Shown in pieces: positions 1-9,038 of a DNA stretch of 64,000 nt (positions within the stretch are counted from its first letter, which is position 1; each line of letters opens with the position of its first letter). Made by a program: the position numbers and the translations under genes. A model generated the notes under the pieces. It was not told the origin of the DNA, ran no database searches, and worked only from the letters and a program-made list of their open reading frames with translations. The stretch is taken from NCBI RefSeq assembly GCF_001659605.2, contig NC_035177.2:1798611-1862610 (forward strand), given 5' to 3'. Source of the DNA: Manihot esculenta (lineage: Eukaryota > Streptophyta > Magnoliopsida > Malpighiales > Euphorbiaceae).

Positions 1-14
1 AACGTACAATGTAC

Positions 15-248
15 CTAAAAATTATTATTTCTAAGTAATTGATTTAAATAATTTAATAAAACATTAAACAAAGCCAAAGTCCGTTGATATTCGCGGCAAT
101 CACAGTGTTCATTATGATTAACAGTATGATAGGTGAACAATTCGCTACCTTCAGTTATAATAGCATTTTTAAATTGTAAAACTTCATTTTGATTTGTTAA
201 GTCTATGAAGAGCAAGTGTTCTATAGCTTTTGCAATATGAGAAGACAT
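15..248 (-). CDS. Conserved viral leader short ORF (CDCRE protein), lineage A minus copy
   Basis: A 77-residue ORF starting at the ATG at 248. Function unknown; I recognise no family. It has no signal peptide or membrane segment. Visible marks are a DLTN block, then Y-H-T, then a C-D-C-R-E motif followed by RTL and LFN, and an N-N-N-F end. Its twin lies at 8803-9036, and a homologue of 76 residues with 42 identical positions (no gaps, counted by hand against 8803-9036) occurs twice in the other viral lineage (22085-22315, 30658-30888). It lies downstream of the viral TATA box at 609 and overlaps the end of the leader ORF 221-523 in another frame. The same position and the retained sequence in two diverged lineages argue for a real viral protein. 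Confidence 0.65.
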   Translation of the reverse strand: MSSHIAKAIEHLLFIDLTNQNEVLQFKNAIITEGSELFTYHTVNHNEHCDCREYQRTLALFNVLLNYLNQLLRNNNF

Positions 249-523
249 AAGATACTTACTTGATCGTCGGTGTCTGAGAATTCTTTTCCCCAACCGGTAG
301 GTTTGATAGCAGAGAAAGGTGTTTCGGCCGATTCTGGTTTAGTGTACCAGACTAAGTAGTTGAATTTGCCAGTAGGTTCTCCGAGAGTATCTTGCACGCC
401 TACTAGATCGTTGACAGGAAGATTGCGTTTTCTGCAAATTTTTACAGTTTTAGAGTTTAAAGATAACTGAGACAATTTCTTTCCGATAGATCGAGACTCG
501 AATTTAGAGAAACTGGATTTCAT
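221..523 (-). CDS. Viral leader ORF, 100 residues, probably a 5' exon
   Basis: First ATG after the TATA box at 609-615, about 85 nt downstream. The protein is basic and Ser/Lys-rich at its start, with no recognised domain. A strong splice-donor-like GTAAGT lies within the ORF (complement of 254-259), so the residues after it may be intron read-through. The twin at 8528-8830 is nearly identical. What it joins, if spliced, cannot be seen here because the leader runs out of the window at position 1. Protein-coding status is moderately likely; function unknown. Confidence 0.5.
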   Translation of the reverse strand: MKSSFSKFESRSIGKKLSQLSLNSKTVKICRKRNLPVNDLVGVQDTLGEPTGKFNYLVWYTKPESAETPFSAIKPTGWGKEFSDTDDQVSILCLLILQKL

Positions 524-599
524 TCAAGTAAGAAGTTTTACATTCAAAAGACTCACAAAAGCTTAGCAATTCTAAAAACTTGCACACCCACTTCTACTT

Positions 600-845
600 C
601 ACTTACTCTTTTATACTAAACTAAGACGTTCGACCTTATCTTCAGCAAGCTAGCTAGGCCACTCCTCGCAAGACATGTGGCGTTTACAGATAAGTATTAA
701 AGATTCCTTTAGGATAAGATGTAGTGCGGGTGCGCTGTGGGCCCCATCGTCCACTACCTTCTTTTCCTTTACAGCTGGAATAATAATTGCAAACAATAAT
801 TACATACAAACAAAATAGTTTTACGTCATTGCGGACGTAAGACAC
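600..845 (-). promoter_or_regulatory. Pararetroviral promoter, lineage A minus copy
   Basis: TATA box TATAAAA lies on the complement of 609-615. At 821-840 there is an inverted TTACGTC/GACGTAA pair containing TGACGTAA, the core bound by plant TGA-type bZIP factors in the as-1 class of caulimovirid enhancers. It lies directly after ORF2 and before the leader ORFs. Equivalent to 8191-8527. Confidence 0.75.
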
Positions 846-849
846 TGTT

Positions 850-2008
850 TTATGGCCAGGTGGCCTCATCTGGATCTTCGGGATTCTGACTATCTTGGAA
901 AAGAGAGTCTGATAGCATGTCTTCATCTGATGAATCACTGCTTTTTGCACGCTTGAATTTTGCTCTAGAACACTCTCCTTTTTCTTTCGGCTTTCCACTA
1001 GAAGCTTCATTGTCACTTAGTTCCTCTAGTGCCGATGACAGTCGTCTCTTCAGTTCTTCTTTTGGCAGGGAGTGAAATAACTCCTTTAGTAAATGAGTCA
1101 ATTTAGACTTGTCAGAAGATTTTTCAGGTTGTTTAACCAGTTGAATGAGTCCTTTATAATAGTGGACAGATGAAGGTCCAAAAAAAATCAAATTTGTCCC
1201 ACCACTTAGTCATTACTCTCCGAGTTAACCACTTTACATTATTAATGGTAAATTCTTCAAATTTTTTGGATCGTTTGGTGGTTAGGATATAATCCCATTT
1301 AGCTATCCATGGAACTTTATAGTGAATCGTAAAGTCCAGTCTAGGATTTTCAAGAGATTTATTAACCTCTGTAAACTGCTTATAAACAGTTCGTACCTTA
1401 TCAGGTAACATTATCGGGAAGATTCCCCAGTTAAAAAACCATTCATGAAACCAGGGAGGAAATTCTTTAATTTCCTTTTCAAGTTGAAATTGGATGAACC
1501 AGCTAAATTTCTTTTGCCTGTTCTCATATAAGAGAGCTCCTGTCCAAGCCTGGATATAGTCAAAGTAACTATACCATTTTGGTCTTCCATATTGTAATTC
1601 TTTCTGTCGTAACAGCGAGTCACCCCATTGCTCACTTGTAATAATATTTTTTATAAGAAATTTACTATAGGCCCACTGATGGCCAGTCCTTTCGGTGGGG
1701 ATGATTTCTACTGACCTGGTTTCCGAGAGTATAGCTTGATAATACTCAAAAGTTTTTGGGAGGAATGGTGCTCCAGAATGATGTTCTGTATAATACTCAG
1801 CTATTTCCCAAGGATTCAGACTTTCATACCTTTTTTCTATGGGATGCATATTGTAGTAGCTGATAGGAATGTAGGGGTAATTTACCTCCTTTTCATTAAC
1901 AGGTTTGATGCTTATTTTGTAGGCATCATCTCTGACCCGATCCGATTCTTTAATCGGCGTGGGTATCATGTCTTCAAACGATCTTTTTGCTGGAGTGTTT
2001 GAACTCAT
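850..2008 (-). pseudogene. Viral ORF2 (unknown function), frameshifted, lineage A minus copy
   Basis: Homologous throughout to the intact 385-residue ORF2 at 7033-8190. The ATG at 2008 lies inside the end of ORF1 (35-nt overlap, different frame). The reading frame holds for about 275 codons and then breaks in an A/T homopolymer (eight A at 1180-1187 against six in the intact copy), after which the C-terminal third continues in another frame to 850. The middle is rich in Trp, Tyr and Phe (pattern Y-x-D-Y-x-x-A-W, then F-H-x-W). The C-terminal quarter is acidic and Ser-rich. Role unknown. Confidence 0.85.
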
Positions 2009-4785
2009 TTCCTGTAAGAAATTCTCTTGTTAGAAAATCAGGTAATGAATTAAATTCTCCTTTGATAAATTCAATTTCAAAATCAAAAACAGATAGAATA
2101 GCTTGCCATCTAGCAAATATCTGTTTAGAGGCAATGTTTTTAACATCTTTAAGGAGTATTTCCTTAGCACTTTTACAATCAATCCTTTTTAGGAATTTCT
2201 GATTCAATAAATCAGATTCAAATTTTTGAACACATAAAACAATTGACAAAATTTATTTCTTAACCGTAGAGTAATTTACTCTAGGTCTAACCCAAATACC
2301 ACTAGTAAATCTGACTAAGGTTTCTTTGTCATTAATCCTTTGTTTAAGGATTCCACCATAACCTTTCTCAGAAGCATCAGTTTCTACAATCTTAAAAGAT
2401 TATGGGTGAGGAATAGCTAGGCAAGGTAGGGTCTTTACCCTTTCCTTAATTCTCTTTACAGCTAGAGTGCATTCTTCAGTCCATTCAGGAGGATTCTTTC
2501 TAAGCCTTTGAAATAATGGTTTAGCATCCTGAGCTAGATTTTTATAAAAATCAGAGACATAATTCAGGCTTCCTAAGAATCTTTGAAGTTGGGTTTTTTC
2601 TCTTATCTCATCAGGAAACTTACTAGCAAATTCTATAGCTCGGTTGATTGGTATGATGGTTCCTTTAGAGATATTATGACCTAAAAACCTTACTTCTGTT
2701 TGGAAGATTTTTATCTTCTTTGCAGAGACAACTAAACCGTTTATTTTAACGATTTTCTCAAACATTTTTAAATGCTTGAAATGCTGATCTATTGTCCTGG
2801 AAAAGATTAGGACATCATCAATATAAACAATTGAAAACGCTAAATAAACGTTAAAAATTTCGTTCATAATTTTCTGAAATTCAGAAGGGGCGTTTTTTAA
2901 GCCAAAGGGCATGACATTCCATTCATAATGCCCAAAGGGAACTGTAAAAGCTGTTTTGTATTTGTCCTCTTCTGCAACCTGGATTTGCCAATATCCAGAT
3001 TTCATATCAAACTTAGAGAAAATAGTGGCTTCATAAAGCCTGTTTAATAAATCTCTTTTATTAGGCAGAGGATATCTAATCCATCTAAGCGCCTTATTTA
3101 AGGGCTTATAGTTTATGACTAGTCTGGGTACTCCTCTTTCTAATTCTGCTGCATTTTCTACATAAAAGGCCGGACAACTCCATGGGCTACTACTCTTTCT
3201 TATTAGCCCTTTAGCCTCTAACTCAGCAATTTCTTTTTTACAAAGTTCTAGATGCCTTGGTCCCATTGCTATGGGCCTAGCCTTTGTTGGAATGGCTTTT
3301 TCCGAGAACTCAGGATCATATGGCAAAGTTACCACATGCCTTTTCCTGGTCCAGAAGGCATCTGGGCTTTCAGCACAAATGCTGCTTAGTAATTCTTCTT
3401 GGATTACTTTAATCCTTTGTTGAATTTTAGGTTCTTTTAACCTATTATCTATACATTTATAGATCACTTCCTGTTTCAAGGAATTTATAAATTTAGTTTT
3501 ATTTTCTACTGTGTTTTTTAACACATCTATTTCTTTCAGTCTAGGCTGAGAGCTAAAGTAAAAGGTAATGACCTTACCATTTATCTCAGTACTGATTCCT
3601 TCTTTGGTTATTTGGATAGGGTATAGCATATGTAAGAAAGGATTTCCTAGGATAACAGGATGAGATAATCCTTTTACCATAAGAAAAGGGATTTCGAAAC
3701 AGGTACCTTGATTGCAGATAACAGTATTGTTTAGTTTGTATTTTACCGACATTTTGCTCCCATCTGCTGTATGCAACTCTTCAAGCGTTTTTTAGAAGTA
3801 TTTTGAAGGCACTAGTCCTTCATTGATACAGTTGAGATCAGCTCCCGAGTCGATCAGTGCATTTGTCTCAAACACATAATTCTTATGTACTACTATGGTA
3901 ACCCTTGTATGCCATTTATGGGTAATTACCCTATCAGCCATGTTGATGTAATGGAGGTTATTGAGGTCTTTACCTCCTTGATCTTCTTCTGGTTCTTCCA
4001 TAGCTAATTGCTGCTGCTGTTCATTTAACAGCTCTAGGATGTTTATCCTTTCTTTCATTTCTTTAATCTCAGTTTTTACTGAGTTAAGTTCTGAGCGTAA
4101 TTCTGCCACCGTTGGCTCCTTTTGCCTCTTTGAAATTTTGACTCTTTCTAATATGTCTTTAAGGTCGTAAGAAGGCTGTCTGCTTTCTATCTTCTTGTCT
4201 GTTAGGTCTTGTGCTGTAGTGTTTGTTTCTTTGTTTTTGTAGAGGCCAATATAAGTCTCTAACTTTTCTCTTTTCTTTTCCGGATCCTCAATGTTGTCTA
4301 TCAGGTCAAGGATAAGATTATCCTCTTTTGTCAGTACCAGAAGGCCATTCATTGCACACAGCGATTTATAATAATCGCAGTTCCCTTCACAGTCTTCTTT
4401 CTGTTCTTCTTCTTCTTCAGTGCTACTTTCTTCTTCTTCTGTGGTATAGTCTACTGCATTGATTTCCATTGTTTCCTGCTCTGAGTCTGTCTCATTTAGC
4501 AAAATTTTTGCTAATGCTTCTTTCAAATCTTCTTCTATAGTCAAGGCTTGTAGCTGCTGTTTAACTCGACACTTATTAGCGTAATGTCTCACTTTTCCAC
4601 ATCTATAGCAGACTATAGTTTTCTCTGCTTTGCCTGGATTAGGCTTCTTTCTTTCTTTTGACTTCCGACTGCTTTCTGGTTTTGGAAACCTTCTATGCTT
4701 CTCCTTGTATGGGCGTTTGTTTGCGAAGAAACGGTTGCGGCGATGATGCCGATGTCGATCATTGTCGCTCCTGCGCTTGCTTCCC
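1974..4785 (-). pseudogene. Viral ORF1, 3' part: CP zinc knuckle, protease, RT, RNase H (lineage A)
   Basis: Partial caulimovirid polyprotein, 5'-truncated where it meets the plus-strand leader at about 4785-4789. In order: a Lys/Arg-rich block, a CX2CX4HX4C zinc knuckle at 4569-4610 (C-Y-R-C start), an acidic stretch, a coiled-coil-like region around 4000-4100, an aspartic protease with D-S-G-A-D near 3830-3850, reverse transcriptase with Y-I-D-D-V near 2815-2830, and RNase H with E-T-D-A-S near 2385. In-frame stops at 3792-3794, 2400-2402 and about 2253-2255 break it; I see no frameshift. Its 3' end overlaps the ORF2 start by 35 nt. It lacks the movement protein and CP N-part that the divergent plus copy retains. 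Confidence 0.9.
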
Positions 4786-4789
4786 CTAT

Positions 4790-4802
4790 TGGTATCAGAG
4801 CC
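4790..4802 (+). other. Primer-binding site for initiator tRNA-Met, lineage A plus copy
   Basis: TGGTATCAGAGCC is the standard complement of the 3' end of plant initiator tRNA-Met used by caulimovirids to prime minus-strand DNA. It sits about 120 nt before the ORF1 ATG at 4920 and only a few bases from the junction with the minus-strand copy. A pyrimidine-rich tract ending in CAG at 4860-4862 between PBS and ATG looks like a splice acceptor. Confidence 0.85.
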
Positions 4803-4919
4803 TGGTTGAACCCAATCCTGTTTAAGCCTTAGTGAAACCAAAGTCGCGTTTCCTGTTGCCAGAAAACCACAGTTGTTAGGCGTGTTGGAATAAATCGTTG
4901 ACAGTGATCTAAGGGTAAA

Positions 4920-7067
4920 ATGGAAATGTTACTCAATTCTCTCTCTGGTAGATCTAGGAGAACTAGTTCATCGACACCTAAAAAAGGAAAAAATAAAGAA
5001 ATATTATTAGCAGCAGACTTAGATACTAGTTTAAGTAACTGGAAAATGCCTCCCGTATCTTCTAATGCCATATATAGTAATCCTTTTGCATTAAGATCTG
5101 ATTATGCAGTAAAGACTGTAGAACAGGCTACTCCAGTCCATGGAGAACTACAATCGATGAGTTTATTATCTGAAGAACTCATTCGAAGGCATCAAGAGAA
5201 ATACTTATTCCTACACATAGGAATGATTCAAGTTGCGGTAAAACCGGCAACCAGATTAGGGCTTAATACAGCCGCCATGCTATGTGTCAGAGATAAACGA
5301 CACAACAAGTTCAATGACTCCTTATTAGGAGTGGTGGAATCTTCTTTATGTGACGGGCCAATCTTTTTCCAGTGTTTTCCTAATCTTACCTTGTCCCTCA
5401 CAGATCCACATATCATGAGAACTTTGATGCTTGATATAAAAACAATGGGATATGACATGGCTCCAGGATCAGAAAATCTAATTTTGATCTACAGAATTCA
5501 TTACAAAGCAATGAACACAGTAGTCCCTAATCTGAGGGACAGTGCAACAAAGTTAATCTCTCCAAAAGGAACAACTACTTTGTTTGTGACTAATATGTCA
5601 AAGGGAAACCTGATAGTTCCAAAACCAATCCAATGGGATCAGGTTAATTTGCCTGACAATTGGATCCTTGAAGAAGCTGTACCGCCGAAAAAGGAAGAAT
5701 CAACTACTGTTCAATCAATTGTCCAGACAAACGAAGGATCAGTAGCCATTTCTTTTGGAAGAAGCAGAAGTGTTGCAGAAAGGAGATCTTATTCAGGGGT
5801 TTCTTTATTCTCAGAACCTTTACCTCCAAGGTCTTCTATATCAACTCCTATCCAGCGGAGTAATTCTGTTATTGGAGTACAGCGATCTGAAGAGCAAATT
5901 GCTACTCCAGTATATGCAGGGTCGCAAAGCCCAGCTCCAAGACCCCAAAGTCCAACTCCATCAGACATGGGCTATGACGCTGAAAGCATACTCTCCAAAT
6001 CATTTAAAATTATGGTGCTCGAAGTCGAAGACACACCGTTTGACAAATGGTTTGGCATGGAGATTCCCAGCAAAGAACAAAGGATGTGGCACAAGAAGTA
6101 TGAGCTCTACAAAGTGCAGAAACAAGGAAGTAAAGACTTTCCTGCCTTTATTCACCATTGCTTCTCTATACTCAAAAAACCATACCCTAACTTCGATGAC
6201 CCTTTCTTTCTAGCCACCCTTGAAACCCATTATAAAACCTTCATAACTCCTCAAAAGAAAATTCTCAAAGAAATGCATCCACCTTTGATCGATGTGACCT
6301 ATCAACCAACTGAAAATACTAAAGTTGAGTGCATTCCCTTTTCTCATGATCAAACTAGCAATCCAGCAGCCAGACAACAAAATTATACAAACCTGAGCCT
6401 TCACACAATTGGACAGCAATTAAACAGAGTAGAAAGTCAAGTCTCGAAAATAGCTGCCCAACCAAAAGCAATGGACATTCTTCCACGAAAAGAAATTGCA
6501 GAAACTTCAGGAACCAAAGTAGAAGAAAAGGTGCTATTCAAGCCTATGGATAGCAAGAATCTTGGCCTCAAATTGAGCAAGAATGAAGAAATGTTAGAAG
6601 AACTAACTAAGAGGCTAGCTAAACTGGGAATAAAAGAGGACCCCAAAATGAAGGCAATTGCTCCATTAACAATGGAGTTAGAAGAAGAAAATTTGAGTAC
6701 TGATCAAGAGTTAATACAACTCGAAAACATGTTGAAGGAATCTGAACCAGCGGAAGTTAATAGGATAAAGTATCCTAAAACACGGGCAACTATGGATGTA
6801 AAGCCTTACTATCCAAGACCCTCACCAATTAATCTACAATTTGAAGATGCCAGTTACAACTATATGCAGTATGATGGCTCCTCGATAGTAGAATGGAATA
6901 TTGATGGACTATCTAAACAGATTTTTGCTAGATGGCAAGCTATTTTATCTGTTTTTGATTTTGAAATTGAATTTATCAAAGGAGAATTTAATTCATTGCC
7001 TGATTTTCTAACAAGAGAATTTCTTACAGGACATGAGTTCAAACGCTCCAATGAAAAGATCATTTGA
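4920..7067 (+). CDS. Viral ORF1 with in-frame internal deletion: movement protein, CP N-part, RNase H tail
   Basis: Open for 715 codons. Residues about 1-260 are a 30K-superfamily movement protein, which in this family forms tubules through plasmodesmata. The landmark is L-T-D-P-H-I-M, shared with the other viral copies here. Then come a Ser/Pro-rich linker and the N-terminal part of the capsid region. At about 6915 the sequence jumps from a V-E-W-N-I-D capsid segment straight to the end of RNase H (F-A-R-W-Q-A), keeping the frame, so the zinc knuckle, protease, RT and most of RNase H are absent. It overlaps ORF2 by 35 nt. This copy is a deletion derivative, not a functional polymerase gene. 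Confidence 0.9.
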   Translation: MEMLLNSLSGRSRRTSSSTPKKGKNKEILLAADLDTSLSNWKMPPVSSNAIYSNPFALRSDYAVKTVEQATPVHGELQSMSLLSEELIRRHQEKYLFLHIGMIQVAVKPATRLGLNTAAMLCVRDKRHNKFNDSLLGVVESSLCDGPIFFQCFPNLTLSLTDPHIMRTLMLDIKTMGYDMAPGSENLILIYRIHYKAMNTVVPNLRDSATKLISPKGTTTLFVTNMSKGNLIVPKPIQWDQVNLPDNWILEEAVPPKKEESTTVQSIVQTNEGSVAISFGRSRSVAERRSYSGVSLFSEPLPPRSSISTPIQRSNSVIGVQRSEEQIATPVYAGSQSPAPRPQSPTPSDMGYDAESILSKSFKIMVLEVEDTPFDKWFGMEIPSKEQRMWHKKYELYKVQKQGSKDFPAFIHHCFSILKKPYPNFDDPFFLATLETHYKTFITPQKKILKEMHPPLIDVTYQPTENTKVECIPFSHDQTSNPAARQQNYTNLSLHTIGQQLNRVESQVSKIAAQPKAMDILPRKEIAETSGTKVEEKVLFKPMDSKNLGLKLSKNEEMLEELTKRLAKLGIKEDPKMKAIAPLTMELEEENLSTDQELIQLENMLKESEPAEVNRIKYPKTRATMDVKPYYPRPSPINLQFEDASYNYMQYDGSSIVEWNIDGLSKQIFARWQAILSVFDFEIEFIKGEFNSLPDFLTREFLTGHEFKRSNEKII

Positions 7068-8190
7068 TGACATGATACCCACACCGATTAAAGAATCGGA
7101 TCGGGTCAGAGATGATGCCTACAAAATAAGCATCAAACCAGTTAATGAAAAGGAGGTAAATTACCCATACATTCCTATCAGCTACTACAATATGAATCCC
7201 ATTGAAAAAAGGTATGAAAGTCTGAATCCTTGGGAAATAGCTGAGTATTATACAGAACATCATTCGGGAGCACCATTCCTCCCAAAAACTTTTGAGTACT
7301 ATCAAGCTATACTAACAGAAACCAGGTCAGTAGAAATCATCCCCACAGAAAGGACTGGCTATCAGTGGGCCTCTAGTAAATTCCTTATAAAAAATATTAT
7401 TACAAGTGAACAATGGGGTGACTCTCTGTTACGACAGAAAGAATTGCAATATGGAAGACCAAAATGGTATAGTTATTTTGACTATATCCAGGCTTGGACA
7501 GGAGCTCTCTTATATGAGAATAGGCAAAAGAAGTTTAGCTGGTTCATCCAATTTCAACTTGAAAAGGAAATTAAAGAATTTCCTCCCTGGTTTCATGAAT
7601 GGTTTTTTAACTGGGGAATTTTCCCGATAATGTTACCTGATAAGGTACGAACTATTTATAAGCAGTTTACAGAGGTTAATAAATCTCTTGAAAATCCTAG
7701 ATTGGACTTTACAATTCACTATAAGATTCCATGGATAGCTAAATGGGATTATATCCTGACCACCAAACGATCCAAAAAATTCGAAGAATTTACCATTAAG
7801 AATGTGAAGTGGTTAACTCGGAGAGTAATGACTAAATGGTGGGACAAATTTGACTTTTTTGGAACTTCATCTGTACACTATTATAAAGGACTCATTCAAC
7901 TGGTTAAACAACCTGAAAAATCTTCTGACAAGTCTCAATTGACTCACTTACTAAAGGAGTTATTTCACTCCCTGCCAAAAGAAGAACTGAAGAAACGACT
8001 GTCATCAGCACTAGAGGAACTAAGTGACAATGAAGCTTCTAGTGGAAAGCCGAAAGAAAAGGGAGAGTGTTCTAGATCGAAATTCAAGCGTGCTAAAAGC
8101 AGTGACTCATCAGATGAAGACATGCTGTCAGACTCTCTTTTCCAAGATAGTCAGAATCCCGAGGATCCAGACGAGACCACCTGGCCATAA
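7033..8190 (+). CDS. Viral ORF2, intact, unknown function (lineage A)
   Basis: 385 codons, uninterrupted; the ATG at 7033 overlaps the end of ORF1 by 35 nt in the +1 frame. There are no zinc knuckle, protease or polymerase motifs. The centre is aromatic-rich (W-Y-S-Y-F-D-Y, A-W-T, later W-F-H-E-W) and lines up with the ORF2 of the other lineage, where the matching positions read Y-N-Y-Y-D-Y, A-W and W-F-H-Q-W-W. The C-terminal about 100 residues are charged and Ser/Asp/Glu-rich. Caulimovirids often carry a transactivator or virion-associated protein 3' to the polymerase, but I see no residue evidence linking this to either. It is the best-preserved copy in the window. Confidence 0.85.
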   Translation: MSSNAPMKRSFDDMIPTPIKESDRVRDDAYKISIKPVNEKEVNYPYIPISYYNMNPIEKRYESLNPWEIAEYYTEHHSGAPFLPKTFEYYQAILTETRSVEIIPTERTGYQWASSKFLIKNIITSEQWGDSLLRQKELQYGRPKWYSYFDYIQAWTGALLYENRQKKFSWFIQFQLEKEIKEFPPWFHEWFFNWGIFPIMLPDKVRTIYKQFTEVNKSLENPRLDFTIHYKIPWIAKWDYILTTKRSKKFEEFTIKNVKWLTRRVMTKWWDKFDFFGTSSVHYYKGLIQLVKQPEKSSDKSQLTHLLKELFHSLPKEELKKRLSSALEELSDNEASSGKPKEKGECSRSKFKRAKSSDSSDEDMLSDSLFQDSQNPEDPDETTWP

Positions 8191-8527
8191 AGCAGTGTCT
8201 TACGTCCGCAATGACGTAAAACTATTTTTGTCTACTTGTAATTATTGTTTGAAATTATTGTTGTACTATTCCAGCTGTAAAGGAAAAGAAGGTAGTGGAC
8301 GATGGGGCCCACAGTGCACCCGCACTACATCTTATCCTATAGGAATCTTTAATACTTATCTGTAAACGCCACATGTCTTGCGATGGGTGGCCTAGCTAGA
8401 TTGCTGAAGATAAGATCGAACGTCTTAGGTTTAGTATAAAAGAGTAAGCAAAGTATGAGTAGGTGTGCAAGTTTTTAGAATTAATAAGCTTTTGTGAGTC
8501 TTCTTGAATGTAAAGCTTCTTACTTGA
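8191..8527 (+). promoter_or_regulatory. Pararetroviral promoter and transcript start, lineage A plus copy
   Basis: TATAAAA at 8435-8441. The inverted TTACGTC/GACGTAA pair at 8200-8219 includes TGACGTAA and begins 10 bases after the ORF2 stop codon. A transcript starting about 30 nt after the TATA box would begin near 8470 and meet the ATG at 8528 first. Layout matches the caulimovirid 35S-type promoter. Confidence 0.75.
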
Positions 8528-8830
8528 ATGAAATCCAGTTTCTCTAAATTTGAGTCTCGATCTATCGGAAAGAAATTGTCTCAGTTATCTTTAAACTCTG
8601 AAACTGCAAAAATTTGCAGAAAACGCAATCTTCCTGTCAACGATCTAGTAGGAGTGCAAGATACTCTCGGAGAACCTACTGGCAAATTCAACTACTTAGT
8701 CTGGTACACTAAACCAGAATCGGCCGAAACACCTTTCTCTGCTATCAAACCTACCGGTTGGGGAAAAGAATTCTCAGACACCGACGATCAAGTAAGTATC
8801 TTATGTCTTCTCATATTGCAAAAGCTATAG
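8528..8830 (+). CDS. Viral leader ORF, 100 residues, probably a 5' exon
   Basis: Twin of 221-523, intact. ATG at 8528 is the first after the TATA box. A GTAAGT splice-donor match lies at 8792-8797, inside the ORF; residues after it differ in character (short hydrophobic tail), which suits intron read-through. Basic N-terminal half, no recognised domain. It overlaps the CDCRE short ORF in another frame. Confidence 0.5.
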   Translation: MKSSFSKFESRSIGKKLSQLSLNSETAKICRKRNLPVNDLVGVQDTLGEPTGKFNYLVWYTKPESAETPFSAIKPTGWGKEFSDTDDQVSILCLLILQKL

Positions 8831-9036
8831 AACACTTGCTCTTTATAGACTTAACAAATCAAAATGAAGTTTTACAATTTAAAAATACTATTATAGCTGA
8901 AGGTAGCGAATTGTTCACCTATCATACTGTTAATCCTAATGAATACTGTGACTGCCGAGAATATCAACGAACTTTGGCTTTGTTTAATGTTTTATTAAAT
9001 TATTTAAATCAATTACTTAGAAATAATAATTTTTAA
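8803..9036 (+). CDS. Conserved viral leader short ORF (CDCRE protein), lineage A plus copy
   Basis: 77 residues from ATG 8803. It shares 42 of 76 aligned residues with the homologue at 30658-30888 from the other viral lineage, with the strongest block N-E-Y-C-D-C-R-E and the end N-N-N-F. The paired Cys in C-D-C with nearby His could bind metal, but one pair is not a known zinc-finger signature. Lies downstream of the promoter at 8435. Viral homology stops just after its stop codon, so this is the right edge of the copy. Confidence 0.65.
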   Translation: MSSHIAKAIEHLLFIDLTNQNEVLQFKNTIIAEGSELFTYHTVNPNEYCDCREYQRTLALFNVLLNYLNQLLRNNNF

Positions 9037-9038
9037 AT

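Larger units (their letters stand above)
1..2125 (-). repeat. Left arm of 2.1-kb inverted repeat (lineage A pararetrovirus copies)
   Basis: This stretch is the reverse complement, with scattered differences, of about 6915-9038. Both arms hold the RNase H tail, ORF2, promoter, leader ORF and conserved short ORF. The arms diverge just after the short-ORF stop codon (about position 11 here, 9036 there). They are separated by about 4.8 kb that is unique to one or the other copy. Confidence 0.9.
6915..9038 (+). repeat. Right arm of 2.1-kb inverted repeat (lineage A)
   Basis: Mirror of about 1-2125. Homology begins at the deletion junction in ORF1 and ends just after the CDCRE short ORF; beyond that the flanks differ. 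An RNA crossing both arms could fold into a long hairpin, although the 4.8-kb spacer makes this weaker than the palindrome at 12396. Confidence 0.85.
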
